From: an uncultured Chloroflexota bacterium
GTDB taxonomy: Bacteria > Chloroflexota > Limnocylindria > Limnocylindrales > CSP1-4
Assembly (NCBI GenBank): GCA_903928275.1
Contig: CAIYQJ010000094.1
Location: forward strand, 1-18,461
Direction: 5' to 3'
Length of the DNA: 18,461 nucleotides
Below are positions 7,101-13,313 of the stretch, one piece after another (positions within the stretch are counted from its first letter, which is position 1; each line of letters begins with the position of its first letter). The position numbers were made by a program, and so were the translations under genes. The notes under the pieces were generated by a model. It had not been told where the DNA came from and searched no databases. It worked only from the letters and a program-made list of their open reading frames with translations.

Positions 7101-7445
7101 GGACGGGACGATCCGTGCGATCTCGGGGGCGCCCGAGCCGACGACACCGGCCAGCTCATCGTCGGCGAGGGATGCGAGGTGGCGGGCGAGCGCCTCGGAG
7201 ACCGGGGCGAACGGGAGCGCGCTCCGGGCGGGGCGCGCAGTCCCGCGGAGGACGACGAACCGCGAGTTGAGGATGGCGAGACGGCGCCGCGTCTCCTCGA
7301 TCAGGCGCGTCTTGCCGACGCCCGCGGGCCCGGCGACCAGGACGGTCCCCGGACGCGCGGCGGACGCAGCTTCGAGCGCCTCCGCGATGCCGGCGAGCTC
7401 TCGCGCCCGGCCGACCAAGCGGTCGCTCACCCCACGCGACGACAT
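4155..7445 (-). CDS. LuxR-family regulator with AAA-type ATPase domain (LAL/MalT-like)
   Basis: This 1096-residue protein has the large LuxR/STAND architecture. An N-terminal P-loop NTPase carries Walker A GPAGVGKT (39-46) and Walker B LVLEDLQHAD (161-170). A long Ala/Leu/Arg-rich helical region (about 400-950) looks like TPR-type sensor repeats. A C-terminal LuxR HTH spans about 1012-1071 (LSRREREVLGLIADGRTNRE, then IAERLFISERTVHIHVGKV). Such proteins bind ATP and an inducer, then activate promoters. The inducer is unknown; low-complexity Ala/Arg stretches near 330-350 suggest a flexible linker. Start ATG 7445 has AGGA about 8 bases before it, but the same bases also read as TAGGAT, a -10 box 7 bases before the ATG, so leaderless transcription is an alternative. 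It diverges from an MFS gene 83 bp away, a likely target. Confidence 0.92.
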   Translation of the reverse strand: MSSRGVSDRLVGRARELAGIAEALEAASAARPGTVLVAGPAGVGKTRLIEETRRRLAILNSRFVVLRGTARPARSALPFAPVSEALARHLASLADDELAGVVGSGAPEIARIVPSLRVRLAGLGLLSAPQPIIARRGREARMLEAVLGVVTRIATAGPVLLVLEDLQHADAGTRAAVSFLSRAGRDQRLCLVLTFEPDRITGAHPLSRIVAALGAERSPVTWLDIAPLGRDESADLIAEIEGERPAASTLLHVTERSGGLPLAVEEILAARRELPGALLNASLEQLVLARLALRSRGCRRVLRALALAGAPIRPSRLEAALAAFEAAAPAPDPGATARRARGADRRASTSGTRLRSPLDPDVEAGLAEAIDAGWVRALDDAAAVDLSAGPDDEPVDFRHALVGEAVAADLLPTLRRRYRVALARMFADEPTAAVSLWLAAHASGSARLAALAAAQVAEERDSAADALASLELALDLEDEGGSITDPVDVRARAGEAASAAGLPIRAAAHVSSAIALAEKVPDRARLAILWEALGRHRRAAGDTDGALTALARAVAIVPATANRERAVVLASLAQVRMFEGFFSEASRSATEAIAAAREAGDGAVAELVGATITLGVCRAWTDDPEGGIAVIRESRAAAERLGLLDERFRADANLTTVLDLLGRREEALAVAVEGIAAAQRAGLEEVYGNFLRGNAAETLFALGRWEESRALSLDALAWGPTAAAFVYPALNLANVEIESNAGEAAAALLGRLLVELETHPDLESSVPTYLAAASLARWQGDPDDARRSVAAGWRRVRGTEDWSLIGRVVALGVEIEADVVVAARARRDLASVAGARERASEMLAAAERAVGRAGHGAVFADSAEAAARLATARMHRDRMDRRDAPDGWQAVAGSWEALGVPYQAARARFHEATSRLGAGGDARGARVEARVPLVAAYESAVALGARPLAREIRGLAGRALITLPRQAPAAPTVAPGRTGDRREPASRPSDSIEGLARTFTDPPAEPHRDPFGLSRREREVLGLIADGRTNREIAERLFISERTVHIHVGKVLAKLGVSGRVEAAAVAIRLGLTKQEEDASGGGPIETTARPRRSGA

Positions 7446-7528
7446 GCGCGGAATCCTACGCCCCGCGGCTCGGCCGGCGCCCGGCGCGAGGCGCGAGCGG
7501 CTCGGCGACGAGGCACCATGGGCGTGTC
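7446..7528. promoter_or_regulatory. Divergent LuxR/MFS control region with a repeated decamer
   Basis: The 83-bp gap holds TAGGAT on the minus strand (7458-7453), a possible -10 for the regulator. It also holds two direct copies of GCGGCTCGGC at 7465-7474 and 7497-7506, 32 bp apart (about three helical turns). This spacing would put two sites on one DNA face. No clear promoter or Shine-Dalgarno for the MFS gene is visible, although GAGG lies 15-18 bases before its ATG. Confidence 0.35.
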
Positions 7529-8884
7529 ATGCCCTCGATCCTCGATCGACTGCCGCCGGTGCGGACATACCGCGAGATCCGGCGCGACTTCGACCGGCTC
7601 GTCCTCGTGCTCGCCGCAGGCGACCTCGTCGCGAGCTTCGGCTTCGCGCTCGTGTTCCCGTTCCTCACGATCTACCTCGTCGAGAGGCTGGGTGCGACGG
7701 CGGGCCAGGCGGGGCTCGTGCTCGCCGCCTACTCCGTGTGCTCCATCGTCTCCGGGGCCGCGGGCGGGTGGCTGGCGGACCGCGTGGGACGGCGCCGCGT
7801 GATGATCGTGTCCGTCGGCCTGACCGCCATCGTCATCGCGCTCATGGGCCAGGCGGGGGACCTCGCGTCGATCACCGTGCTCACGATCTTCCTGGGGATC
7901 GTGGACCCGGCGTTCATCCCGGCGGCCCGGGCGGCCATCGCGGACGTCGTACCGGAAGACCGGCGACCCCGCGCCTACAGCCTGCTGAGCGTCGCCAACG
8001 CGGTCGGGTGGATCGCCGGTCCGGCGATCGGGGCGGGGCTTGCCACGCTCGGCTACGACGTCCTCTTCCTCATCTCGGGGCTCATCATCGGGTGCTACTC
8101 GATCATCGCGTTCGTGTGGCTGCCGGAGACGCTCGTGCGACGCGGCTCGACGTCGGCCGCGGAGACGCTCGAGCTCGAGGAGGCGCCGGTCGTCGTGGGG
8201 TTCACGCCTCCGCTGACCGGCGACACCGGGCACGGCCGAGCGACTTCGGAGGTCGGCGTGCCGGCCACCGTCGACGAGGAGCGCCGCCTCGACCGGGCGC
8301 GGCTGCGCGCGTTCGCCGCGTTCCTGCCGATCGCGGCGGTCATCCACGCGACGGTCTTCCTGTGGGTGACGGTCCTGCCGATCCACGCCTCGCGCGACCT
8401 TGGCATCGCGACGAACGCATGGGGGCTGCTGTTCAGCCTCAACGGCCTGCTCATCGTCGTGTTCCAGCTCCGGGTGACGTCGGTCGTCGAGGGACGCCCC
8501 AAGGCCTTCGTCATGGCCGTGGCCATGCTCGGCTACGCGGCGGGGATGGCGGTCATCGCCCTCCTCGGCGGGCAGGGGTGGGCAGTGCCCGGCATCGCTC
8601 TCGCGATCGTCCTCTTCACGGCCGGCGAGATCCTCCTCTTCCCGCAGGAGCCGTCGTTCACGTCCGACCTGTCCCCGGCGGACAGCCGCGGCCGGTACCA
8701 GGGCATCTTCCTCGCCGCGACCGGCGTGGGCACCGCGCTCGGTCCGCCCGTCGGCGGGTACCTGCTCGACGCGGCGCCGGGCCCCACGCTCTGGGTGCTC
8801 GCGTCGGGGACGTTCGTCGTGGCGTCCGGGGCGCTCGCGATCCTCGGCCGGGTCACGCGCCGGCTCCCGCCGACGGAAGGGTGA
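7529..8884 (+). CDS. MFS transporter, drug/H+ antiporter type
   Basis: This 451-residue major facilitator protein starts MPSILDRLPP with a short cytoplasmic helix, followed by hydrophobic segments consistent with 12 membrane helices. Motif A is clear after helix 2 (GGWLADRVGRRR, 79-90). Helix 5 has the GWIAGPAIGAGLA pattern resembling motif C of proton antiporters. A hydrophilic central loop of about 60 residues (about 200-265) separates the halves, and a second-half TGVGTALGPPVGGYLLD follows. The family exports drugs or metabolites, or sometimes imports sugars; the substrate cannot be read from sequence. The ATG at 7529 is the only well-placed start, since the nearby ATG at 7518 is out of frame. 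Its position divergent from the LuxR-type ATPase suggests that protein controls it. Confidence 0.9.
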   Translation: MPSILDRLPPVRTYREIRRDFDRLVLVLAAGDLVASFGFALVFPFLTIYLVERLGATAGQAGLVLAAYSVCSIVSGAAGGWLADRVGRRRVMIVSVGLTAIVIALMGQAGDLASITVLTIFLGIVDPAFIPAARAAIADVVPEDRRPRAYSLLSVANAVGWIAGPAIGAGLATLGYDVLFLISGLIIGCYSIIAFVWLPETLVRRGSTSAAETLELEEAPVVVGFTPPLTGDTGHGRATSEVGVPATVDEERRLDRARLRAFAAFLPIAAVIHATVFLWVTVLPIHASRDLGIATNAWGLLFSLNGLLIVVFQLRVTSVVEGRPKAFVMAVAMLGYAAGMAVIALLGGQGWAVPGIALAIVLFTAGEILLFPQEPSFTSDLSPADSRGRYQGIFLAATGVGTALGPPVGGYLLDAAPGPTLWVLASGTFVVASGALAILGRVTRRLPPTEG

Positions 8885-8933
8885 GGCGGAGGCGTCACCG
8901 ACCACCGATGACACGCCCACCGCCGCGACCGGC

Positions 8934-8962
8934 TTGCGCGTTCCGTCGTCATCGGGCACACT
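8934..8962 (+). promoter_or_regulatory. Promoter for the metY leader transcript
   Basis: TTGCGC (8934-8939), a 17-base spacer and CACACT (8957-8962) are followed nine bases later by the ATG of a short ORF (8972). The predicted start point (about 8969-8972) falls on or next to that ATG, so the transcript would begin nearly leaderless with the short ORF. Confidence 0.5.
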
Positions 8963-8971
8963 GCGCCGGCG

Positions 8972-9043
8972 ATGAACCACACCTGCGTCTCCTGGTCGAT
9001 GTGCATGCGCTGGCGGCCCCGCCGCGTGGAGGAAGGGGCCTGA
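8972..9043 (+). CDS. Putative 23-residue leader peptide (Cys/Met/Trp-rich) upstream of metY
   Basis: The short ORF begins MNHTCVSWSMCMRW and ends RPRRVEEGA. In positions 5-14 it has two Cys, two Met and two Trp, all among the rarest residues in a GC-rich proteome and matching the products of the downstream sulfur pathway. It follows a promoter at leaderless spacing and precedes a perfect terminator (9098-9129) that lies before metY. This is the layout of ribosome-mediated attenuation, as in known amino-acid operon leaders; short Cys-containing leader ORFs with Arg-rich ends also precede sulfur genes in actinobacteria. No Shine-Dalgarno is present. Whether Cys, Met or the spacing of both is sensed is not decided. 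It could also be a chance ORF. Confidence 0.5.
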   Translation: MNHTCVSWSMCMRWRPRRVEEGA

Positions 9044-9053
9044 GGCGCCGCAC

Positions 9054-9070
9054 GACCTGGATGCCAGGTC
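9054..9070 (+). promoter_or_regulatory. Leader hairpin after the short ORF
   Basis: GACCTGG (9054-9060), loop ATG and CCAGGTC (9064-9070) form a perfect 7-bp stem ten bases after the leader-ORF stop. It could be a pause or protector hairpin in an attenuator. Further on, the 12-mer CCGGGGCCGCAG is repeated at 9074-9085 and 9093-9104; the second copy forms the 5' arm of the terminator and the first could compete for the 3' arm. Confidence 0.45.
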
Positions 9071-9097
9071 GAGCCGGGGCCGCAGGCCGGTCCCGGG

Positions 9098-9129
9098 GCC
9101 GCAGATCCATCAGGTGATCTGCGGCTTTT
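9098..9129 (+). terminator. Rho-independent terminator / candidate attenuator before metY
   Basis: GCCGCAGATC (9098-9107) and GATCTGCGGC (9116-9125) make a perfect 10-bp stem with an 8-base loop, followed directly by TTTTCT. This is the best canonical terminator in the window. It lies 214 bases beyond the MFS stop, but downstream of the leader promoter and short ORF, so attenuation of the metY operon is at least as likely as simple termination of the MFS transcript. Confidence 0.85.
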
Positions 9130-9346
9130 CTGTCTCCTCCCCACAGCGCGACGGGTGACCGCCGAACCCGACCGGCCCACCGGCGAGCGGACGCTCACCG
9201 ATGGGCGACGCCCCATCCGGGGCCCGGGACACGACCGACCACCGCGCGGCCCCCGTGGCCGTCGCCCGGAGATGATCCGACCGGCGCCGAGTGCGCCATC
9301 ACCGTCGCGGCGGACGACCCGCGACGACCCACGAGAGGAATGACAC
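9130..9346 (+). other. Long untranslated spacer between the terminator and metY
   Basis: No riboswitch consensus (SAM-I, SAM-II, SAH or cobalamin) is recognised in these 217 bases. GATGGG (9199-9204) and CCCATC (9211-9216) form a small hairpin. An open frame at 9155-9343 is Arg/Pro-rich with no homology that I can see and is treated as chance. The metY ribosome site AGAGGA (9334-9339) lies 7 bases before its GTG. Confidence 0.5.
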
Positions 9347-10675
9347 GTGACCGACGCGAAGCAGCTCCGCCCCGAGACCCTCGCCCTGCACGCCGGCCAG
9401 AAGGTCGACACGGCGACGAACGCGCGGGCCGTCCCCCTGTACCAGACGACGAGCTACCTGTTCAACGACGCGGACCACGCGGCCCGACTCTTCGCGCTCC
9501 AGGAGTTCGGGAACATCTACACGCGGATCATGAACCCCACGACCGGGGTCCTCGAGGAGCGCCTCGCGGCGCTCGAGGGCGGCGTGGGCGCGCTCGCCAC
9601 CGCGTCCGGCCAGGCGGCCGAGACGCTCGCGATCTTCAACCTGGCGCGGGCCGGCGACAACATCGTGTCGGCGACGAGCATCTACGGAGGGACGTGGAAC
9701 CTCTTCCGCCACAGCCTGCCGAAGCTCGGGATCGACGTGCGGTTCGTGGACTCCACGGACCCGTCGAGCTTCATCGGGGCGATCGACGGGCGGACGAAGG
9801 CGGTCTACCTCGAGATCATCGGCAACCCCAAGCTCGAAGTGCCGGACCTCGACGCGATCGCGGCGATCGCGCACGAGCGCGGCGTCCCGGTCATCGTGGA
9901 CAACACGTTCGCGCCCATCCTCGCGCGCCCGTTCGACCACGGCGCCGACATCATCGTGCACAGCCTGACCAAGTGGATCGGCGGCCACGGGACGAGCATC
10001 GGCGGCGCGATCGTCGACTCCGGGAAGTTCGACTGGGCCGCGTCGCCGCGGTTCGCGCAGGACTTCGTGGAGCCGGATCCCAGCTACCACGGCGTGAGCT
10101 ACACGGCCGCGTTCGGGCCGCTCGCGTTCATCCTCAAGGCCCGCGTCCAGGGGCTCCGCGACTTCGGCCCGGCGCTCTCGCCGTTCAACGCGTGGCTCTT
10201 CATCCAGGGGCTCGAGACGCTCCCCCTGCGCATCGCGAAGCACAGCGAGAACGCGCTCGCCGTCGCCCGGTGGCTCGAGTCCAACCCGAGCGTCACGTGG
10301 GTCGCCTACCCGGGCCTCGAGTCCCACTGGACGCACGCCACGGCATCGAAGTACCTGAGCGGTGGCTACGGCGGCGTGGTCACGTTCGGCGTGAAGGGCG
10401 GCCGCGAGGCCGGTCGGGCGCTCATCGACAACGTCAAGCTCTTCAGCCTGCTCGCGAACGTGGGCGACGCCAAGAGCCTGATCATCCACCCGGCATCCAC
10501 CACGCACCAGCAGCTCACCGACGACGAGCAGGCGGCGACCGGCACCACGCCGGACCTCATCCGGATCTCGGTGGGCCTCGAGGCGATCGAGGACATCATC
10601 GCGGACCTCGACCAGGCGCTCGCGGCCGCGACGGCGGGCGTGGACGCGGCCGAGGCGGTCGGCGCCGGGCGGTGA
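9347..10675 (+). CDS. metY: O-acetylhomoserine sulfhydrylase (aminocarboxypropyltransferase)
   Basis: This 442-residue PLP enzyme of the Cys/Met metabolism family makes homocysteine from O-acetylhomoserine and sulfide. It has the MetY/MET17 length and motifs: PETLALHAGQ at the N-terminus, YQTTSYLFNDADHAARLF, the substrate loop GNIYTRIMNPTTGVLEERLA, the cofactor-phosphate region ATASGQAAETLAIFN, and the Schiff-base lysine Lys209 in HSLTKWIGGHGTSIGGAI. The C-terminal HPASTTHQQL and IRISVGLEAIEDIIADLDQA segments are typical of the family. The start is GTG with AGAGGA at 7-base spacing. It is followed by metX through a GTGA overlap, so the enzyme and the maker of its substrate are coupled. Cystathionine gamma-synthase is less likely, given the length and the long insertion regions. 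Confidence 0.97.
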   Translation: MTDAKQLRPETLALHAGQKVDTATNARAVPLYQTTSYLFNDADHAARLFALQEFGNIYTRIMNPTTGVLEERLAALEGGVGALATASGQAAETLAIFNLARAGDNIVSATSIYGGTWNLFRHSLPKLGIDVRFVDSTDPSSFIGAIDGRTKAVYLEIIGNPKLEVPDLDAIAAIAHERGVPVIVDNTFAPILARPFDHGADIIVHSLTKWIGGHGTSIGGAIVDSGKFDWAASPRFAQDFVEPDPSYHGVSYTAAFGPLAFILKARVQGLRDFGPALSPFNAWLFIQGLETLPLRIAKHSENALAVARWLESNPSVTWVAYPGLESHWTHATASKYLSGGYGGVVTFGVKGGREAGRALIDNVKLFSLLANVGDAKSLIIHPASTTHQQLTDDEQAATGTTPDLIRISVGLEAIEDIIADLDQALAAATAGVDAAEAVGAGR

Positions 10676-11760
10676 CGCAGGGCGGCCGCGGGGAGACGGG
10701 GAGCACCCGGACCCCCGCGGCGAGCCGCTTCGGCACGGGGCGGGTCGAGCCGATCGACGTCGGCTCGCTCGCCCTCGATGACGGGACCGTGCTGCCCGCG
10801 GTCCACGTCGCGTACCGCCACGACGGCCCCGGCCCCCGCGAGGCGCCGCAGGTCGTGGTCGTCCATGCGCTCACCGGGTCGGCGGACGCCGCCGGTGACT
10901 GGTGGGCGCCCGTCATCGGGCCGGGGAAGGCCTTCGACACCGACCGCGTCGGCGTCCTCTGCGCCAACCTGCTCGGCGGGCGGTACGGGACGACGGGGCC
11001 CACGTCGCGCGACCCTGCGACGGGCCGGCCGTACGGCCGGGCGTTCCCGGCGATCACCGCGCGCGACATGGCGAGCGCCCAGTGGTCCGTCCTCGATGCG
11101 CTCGGCATCGGGGACATCGCGCTCCTCGCCGGTGGATCGCTCGGCGGGATGGTGGCGCTCGAGGTCGCGCTCGCGCGGCCCGGCGCCGTGGGATCGATCA
11201 TGGCGATCGCGGCGCCCGCGGCCACCGGGGCCCTCGCCCTCGCGTGGGACCACCTGCAGCTCGCGCTCGTGGAGCGGCTGGGCGAGGAGGGGATGGATCT
11301 CGCCCGACGGCTCGCGCTCACGACGTACCGCAGCGAGGCCGACTTCGACGACCGGTTCGGGCGCGACGTCGAGGACGACGGGCGCTTCTCGATCGTCAGC
11401 TACCTCAGCCACCAGGGCCAGAAGCTCGTGGACCGGTTCGACCCGGACACGTACCGGACGCTCGTGACCGCGATGGACGCCCATGACATCGGCCGGGGCC
11501 GCGGCGGGATCGCGGCGGCGCTGCACGCGCTCGCGCCAGGGGCGACGGGCCGGCCGACGAGACTCCTGGGCGTGGGGATCGCCGGCGACATCCTCTATGG
11601 GCCGACGCAGGTGCGGGCCCTCGTGGACGCAGGGGCCGAGGCGGGCCTCGACGCCCGCTACCGCGAGTTCACGTCGCGCAAGGGGCACGACGCGTTCCTC
11701 GCGGAGTGGGGCGTCATGGAGGCGATCCTCCGCGAGGGGCTGGCCGAGGCCATCGCGTGA
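10672..11760 (+). CDS. metX: Homoserine O-acetyltransferase
   Basis: MetX transfers an acetyl group from acetyl-CoA to homoserine, the committed step of methionine synthesis feeding MetY. The 362-residue alpha/beta-hydrolase has HALTGSADA, the long conserved CANLLGGRYGTTGPTS loop, the nucleophile elbow GGSLGGM with Ser156, Asp306 in GDILY and His339 in KGHDAFL, giving a complete Ser-Asp-His triad. The GGSLGGM elbow, DMASAQWSVLDALGI and YLSHQGQKLVDRFD are family hallmarks. The start is GTG at 10672, overlapping the metY stop as GTGA; a longer in-frame reading upstream is only the metY shadow. Acetyl versus succinyl specificity cannot be proven here, but pairing with an acetylhomoserine enzyme favours acetyl. 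Confidence 0.96.
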   Translation: MTQGGRGETGSTRTPAASRFGTGRVEPIDVGSLALDDGTVLPAVHVAYRHDGPGPREAPQVVVVHALTGSADAAGDWWAPVIGPGKAFDTDRVGVLCANLLGGRYGTTGPTSRDPATGRPYGRAFPAITARDMASAQWSVLDALGIGDIALLAGGSLGGMVALEVALARPGAVGSIMAIAAPAATGALALAWDHLQLALVERLGEEGMDLARRLALTTYRSEADFDDRFGRDVEDDGRFSIVSYLSHQGQKLVDRFDPDTYRTLVTAMDAHDIGRGRGGIAAALHALAPGATGRPTRLLGVGIAGDILYGPTQVRALVDAGAEAGLDARYREFTSRKGHDAFLAEWGVMEAILREGLAEAIA

Positions 11761-12350
11761 CCGACGGACGGCCGCGCTGCTGGTGGACCGGCGACGCGGC
11801 CACGGCGGACGCGGCGATGGTCCGCTACCACGACGAGGAGTGGGGCGTTCCGGTCGCCGACGACACCGAGCTCTTCGAGCGCCTCAGCCTCGAGTCCTTC
11901 CAGGCGGGCCTGGCGTGGAGCACGATCCTGCGCAAGCGCGAGGGCTTCCGCCGCGCGTTCGCCGGGTTCGACCCGGCGGCCGTCGCCGCGTTCGACGATG
12001 CGGATCGCGCCCGCCTGCTCGCCGACGCGGGCATCGTGCGCAACCGCGCCAAGGTGGATGCGACGATCGCGAACGCGGCGACGTTCCTCGCCGTGGGCGA
12101 ACAGCACGGGTCGTTCGCGGCCTACCTCGGCTCGGTCGTGGGCAGGGCGCCCGCCGTCCCCGCCCCACCGCTGCCGCCCGGCGCGACGATGGCGAACCTG
12201 GCGCCGACCACGCCGGAGTCCGACGCGCTGTCGGCGGACCTGAGACGTCGCGGGTTCCGGTTCGTCGGGCCGACGATCGTCTACGCGTTCATGGAGTCGG
12301 TGGGGCTCGTGGACGACCACCTGCCGGGATGCTGGCGCTACCGCGGCTGA
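11757..12350 (+). CDS. tag: DNA-3-methyladenine glycosylase I
   Basis: Tag removes 3-methyladenine from DNA, starting base excision repair. The 197-residue protein matches the family across its length: an N-terminal RCWW with zinc ligand Cys8, YHDEEWGVP with His25, LSLESFQAGLAWSTILRKRE holding Glu46 (equivalent to E. coli Glu38) and Trp54 of the base pocket, RNRAKVDATIANA, and GFRFVGPTIVYAFMESVG. The C-terminal DDHLPGCWRY supplies zinc ligands His188 and Cys192 with the same spacing as the E. coli enzyme. The start is GTG at 11757, overlapping the metX stop as GTGA, so tag is translated with the methionine genes. An ATG-type upstream start would lie inside metX and is rejected. Confidence 0.96.
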   Translation: MTDGRPRCWWTGDAATADAAMVRYHDEEWGVPVADDTELFERLSLESFQAGLAWSTILRKREGFRRAFAGFDPAAVAAFDDADRARLLADAGIVRNRAKVDATIANAATFLAVGEQHGSFAAYLGSVVGRAPAVPAPPLPPGATMANLAPTTPESDALSADLRRRGFRFVGPTIVYAFMESVGLVDDHLPGCWRYRG

Positions 12351-12466
12351 CGGACCGCCGGTCGGTGCCCCGGTACCTGGCCGCGCCTCCTCGGCGGCGG
12401 GTCCTGCCCGGCTCCCACACGACGCGTCCAGACGCATGCGGCGAGTGGCGGTCGCCGGGCCCCCGG

Positions 12467-12491
12467 TGCCTGCGGACGGCGCCGCCAGGCA
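12467..12491 (+). terminator. Possible hairpin after the metY-metX-tag operon
   Basis: TGCCTG (12467-12472) and CAGGCA (12486-12491), with further GC pairs inside, form a stem in the 193-bp gap (12351-12543) between tag and the next gene. No U tract follows. Apart from the promoter box at 12531, nothing else is recognised in this gap. Confidence 0.3.
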
Positions 12492-12530
12492 TCGACCCTG
12501 GCCCGTCGCCGCCAGATCGAGGCGGTGACC

Positions 12531-12536
12531 TATCCT
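12531..12536 (+). promoter_or_regulatory. -10 box TATCCT, leaderless spacing
   Basis: TATCCT ends 7 bases before the ATG at 12544, and no Shine-Dalgarno is present in that interval. This fits a leaderless mRNA starting at or next to the ATG. No clear -35 element is seen. Confidence 0.5.
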
Positions 12537-12543
12537 GCGCCCC

Positions 12544-13263
12544 ATGCAGGTCGCCGACCGGATCGAGCGCGTCAACGAGAACATCGTGAACTTCTACCTC
12601 GTCGAGGAGGCGGGGCGGGTCACCGTCGTCGACGCGGGCATGCCCGGTAACTGGGGCCTGCTCGTCGACGGGCTCGCGCGGATCGGGCGGACGCTCGCGG
12701 ACATCGAGGCGGTGGTGCTCACCCACGCCCACTCGGACCACGTCGGCATCGCTGAGCGGATCCGGAGCGAGGCCCCGGCCGAGGCGCGCATCCACGACGC
12801 CGACCTCGAGTTCCTCATCGCGGGGAAGCGGCCACCGGGTGGCATGGACCTCGGCCTCAGCCGGCGGCTCCTCTCGACGCTCGCGTATGGGCTCCGCAAC
12901 GGCGGGATCCGGATGCCGCCGGTCAGTGTGGCGCGGGGGTTCGCCGACGGCGACGTGCTCGACCTCCCCGGCTCGCCGCGCATCGTGCACGCGCCCGGGC
13001 ACACGCCCGGGTCCTGCGCCATCCTCTTCGAGTCGCGCGGCGCGCTCATGAGCGGTGATTCGCTCGGGACGCTCGACGTGGTGAGCGGGCGGACCGGACC
13101 GTCGATCAGCCCGTTCCGCACGGACCGCGCCCAGGCGATCGCGTCGCTCGCGCGCCTGGAGGGCCTTCCGGCGACGATCGTCCTGCCCGGCCACGGCGAG
13201 CCGTTCGCGGGGTCGCCGGCGGAAGCGGTGGCGCAGGCCCGGGGCCGGCTCGGTCGCCGCTGA
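12544..13263 (+). CDS. Metallo-beta-lactamase-fold hydrolase
   Basis: The 239-residue protein has the full metal-binding set of the fold: His61, His63, Asp65 and His66 in LTHAHSDHVG, His153 in APGHTPGS, Asp172 in SGDSLG and His217 in LPGHGEPF. This predicts a two-zinc (or iron/zinc) hydrolase. The N-terminal NENIVNFYLVEEAGRVTVVDAG is typical of the YflN/glyoxalase-II-like branch. No signal peptide is seen, so it is cytoplasmic. A thioester, lactone or phosphodiester substrate is possible; the sequence does not decide. It has its own leaderless-type promoter, so it need not belong to the methionine operon although it follows it in the same direction. The MTA/SAH nucleosidase gene follows 50 bp downstream, also with its own -10 box. 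Confidence 0.93.
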   Translation: MQVADRIERVNENIVNFYLVEEAGRVTVVDAGMPGNWGLLVDGLARIGRTLADIEAVVLTHAHSDHVGIAERIRSEAPAEARIHDADLEFLIAGKRPPGGMDLGLSRRLLSTLAYGLRNGGIRMPPVSVARGFADGDVLDLPGSPRIVHAPGHTPGSCAILFESRGALMSGDSLGTLDVVSGRTGPSISPFRTDRAQAIASLARLEGLPATIVLPGHGEPFAGSPAEAVAQARGRLGRR

Positions 13264-13301
13264 CGGCGCGGCGCGACGCGCCACGGCCGACTCCGCCGCG
13301 G

Positions 13302-13307
13302 TACGAT
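13302..13307 (+). promoter_or_regulatory. -10 box TACGAT, leaderless spacing
   Basis: TACGAT ends 6 bases before the ATG at 13314, with no Shine-Dalgarno between. This is the same arrangement as at 12531 and 8957, pointing to leaderless transcription of the nucleosidase gene. No convincing -35 element is seen. Confidence 0.5.
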
Positions 13308-13313
13308 CGAAGC

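Noticed and set aside
5482..9117. A 1211-codon open frame on the plus strand, antisense to the LuxR-type gene and running through the MFS region
   Set aside because: It is Arg/Ser/Ala-rich without recognisable domains and spans two well-supported genes on other frames. Such frames arise by chance when third positions are G or C.
8963..9130. tRNA or other structured RNA gene in the metY leader
   Set aside because: There is no T-loop GTTCGA-type sequence or acceptor pairing; the structure is better explained as hairpins plus terminator.
9155..9343. 62-codon open frame before metY, ending at its ribosome site
   Set aside because: Its Arg/Pro-rich content, GTG start without Shine-Dalgarno and lack of motifs fit chance.
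8972..9346. SAM, SAH or cobalamin riboswitch before metY
   Set aside because: I looked for the conserved core sequences of SAM-I, SAM-II, SAH and cobalamin classes and did not see them. A covariance-model search would settle it.
12351..12543. Mobile element or attachment site between tag and the hydrolase gene
   Set aside because: There are no terminal inverted repeats, target duplications or transposase remnants.
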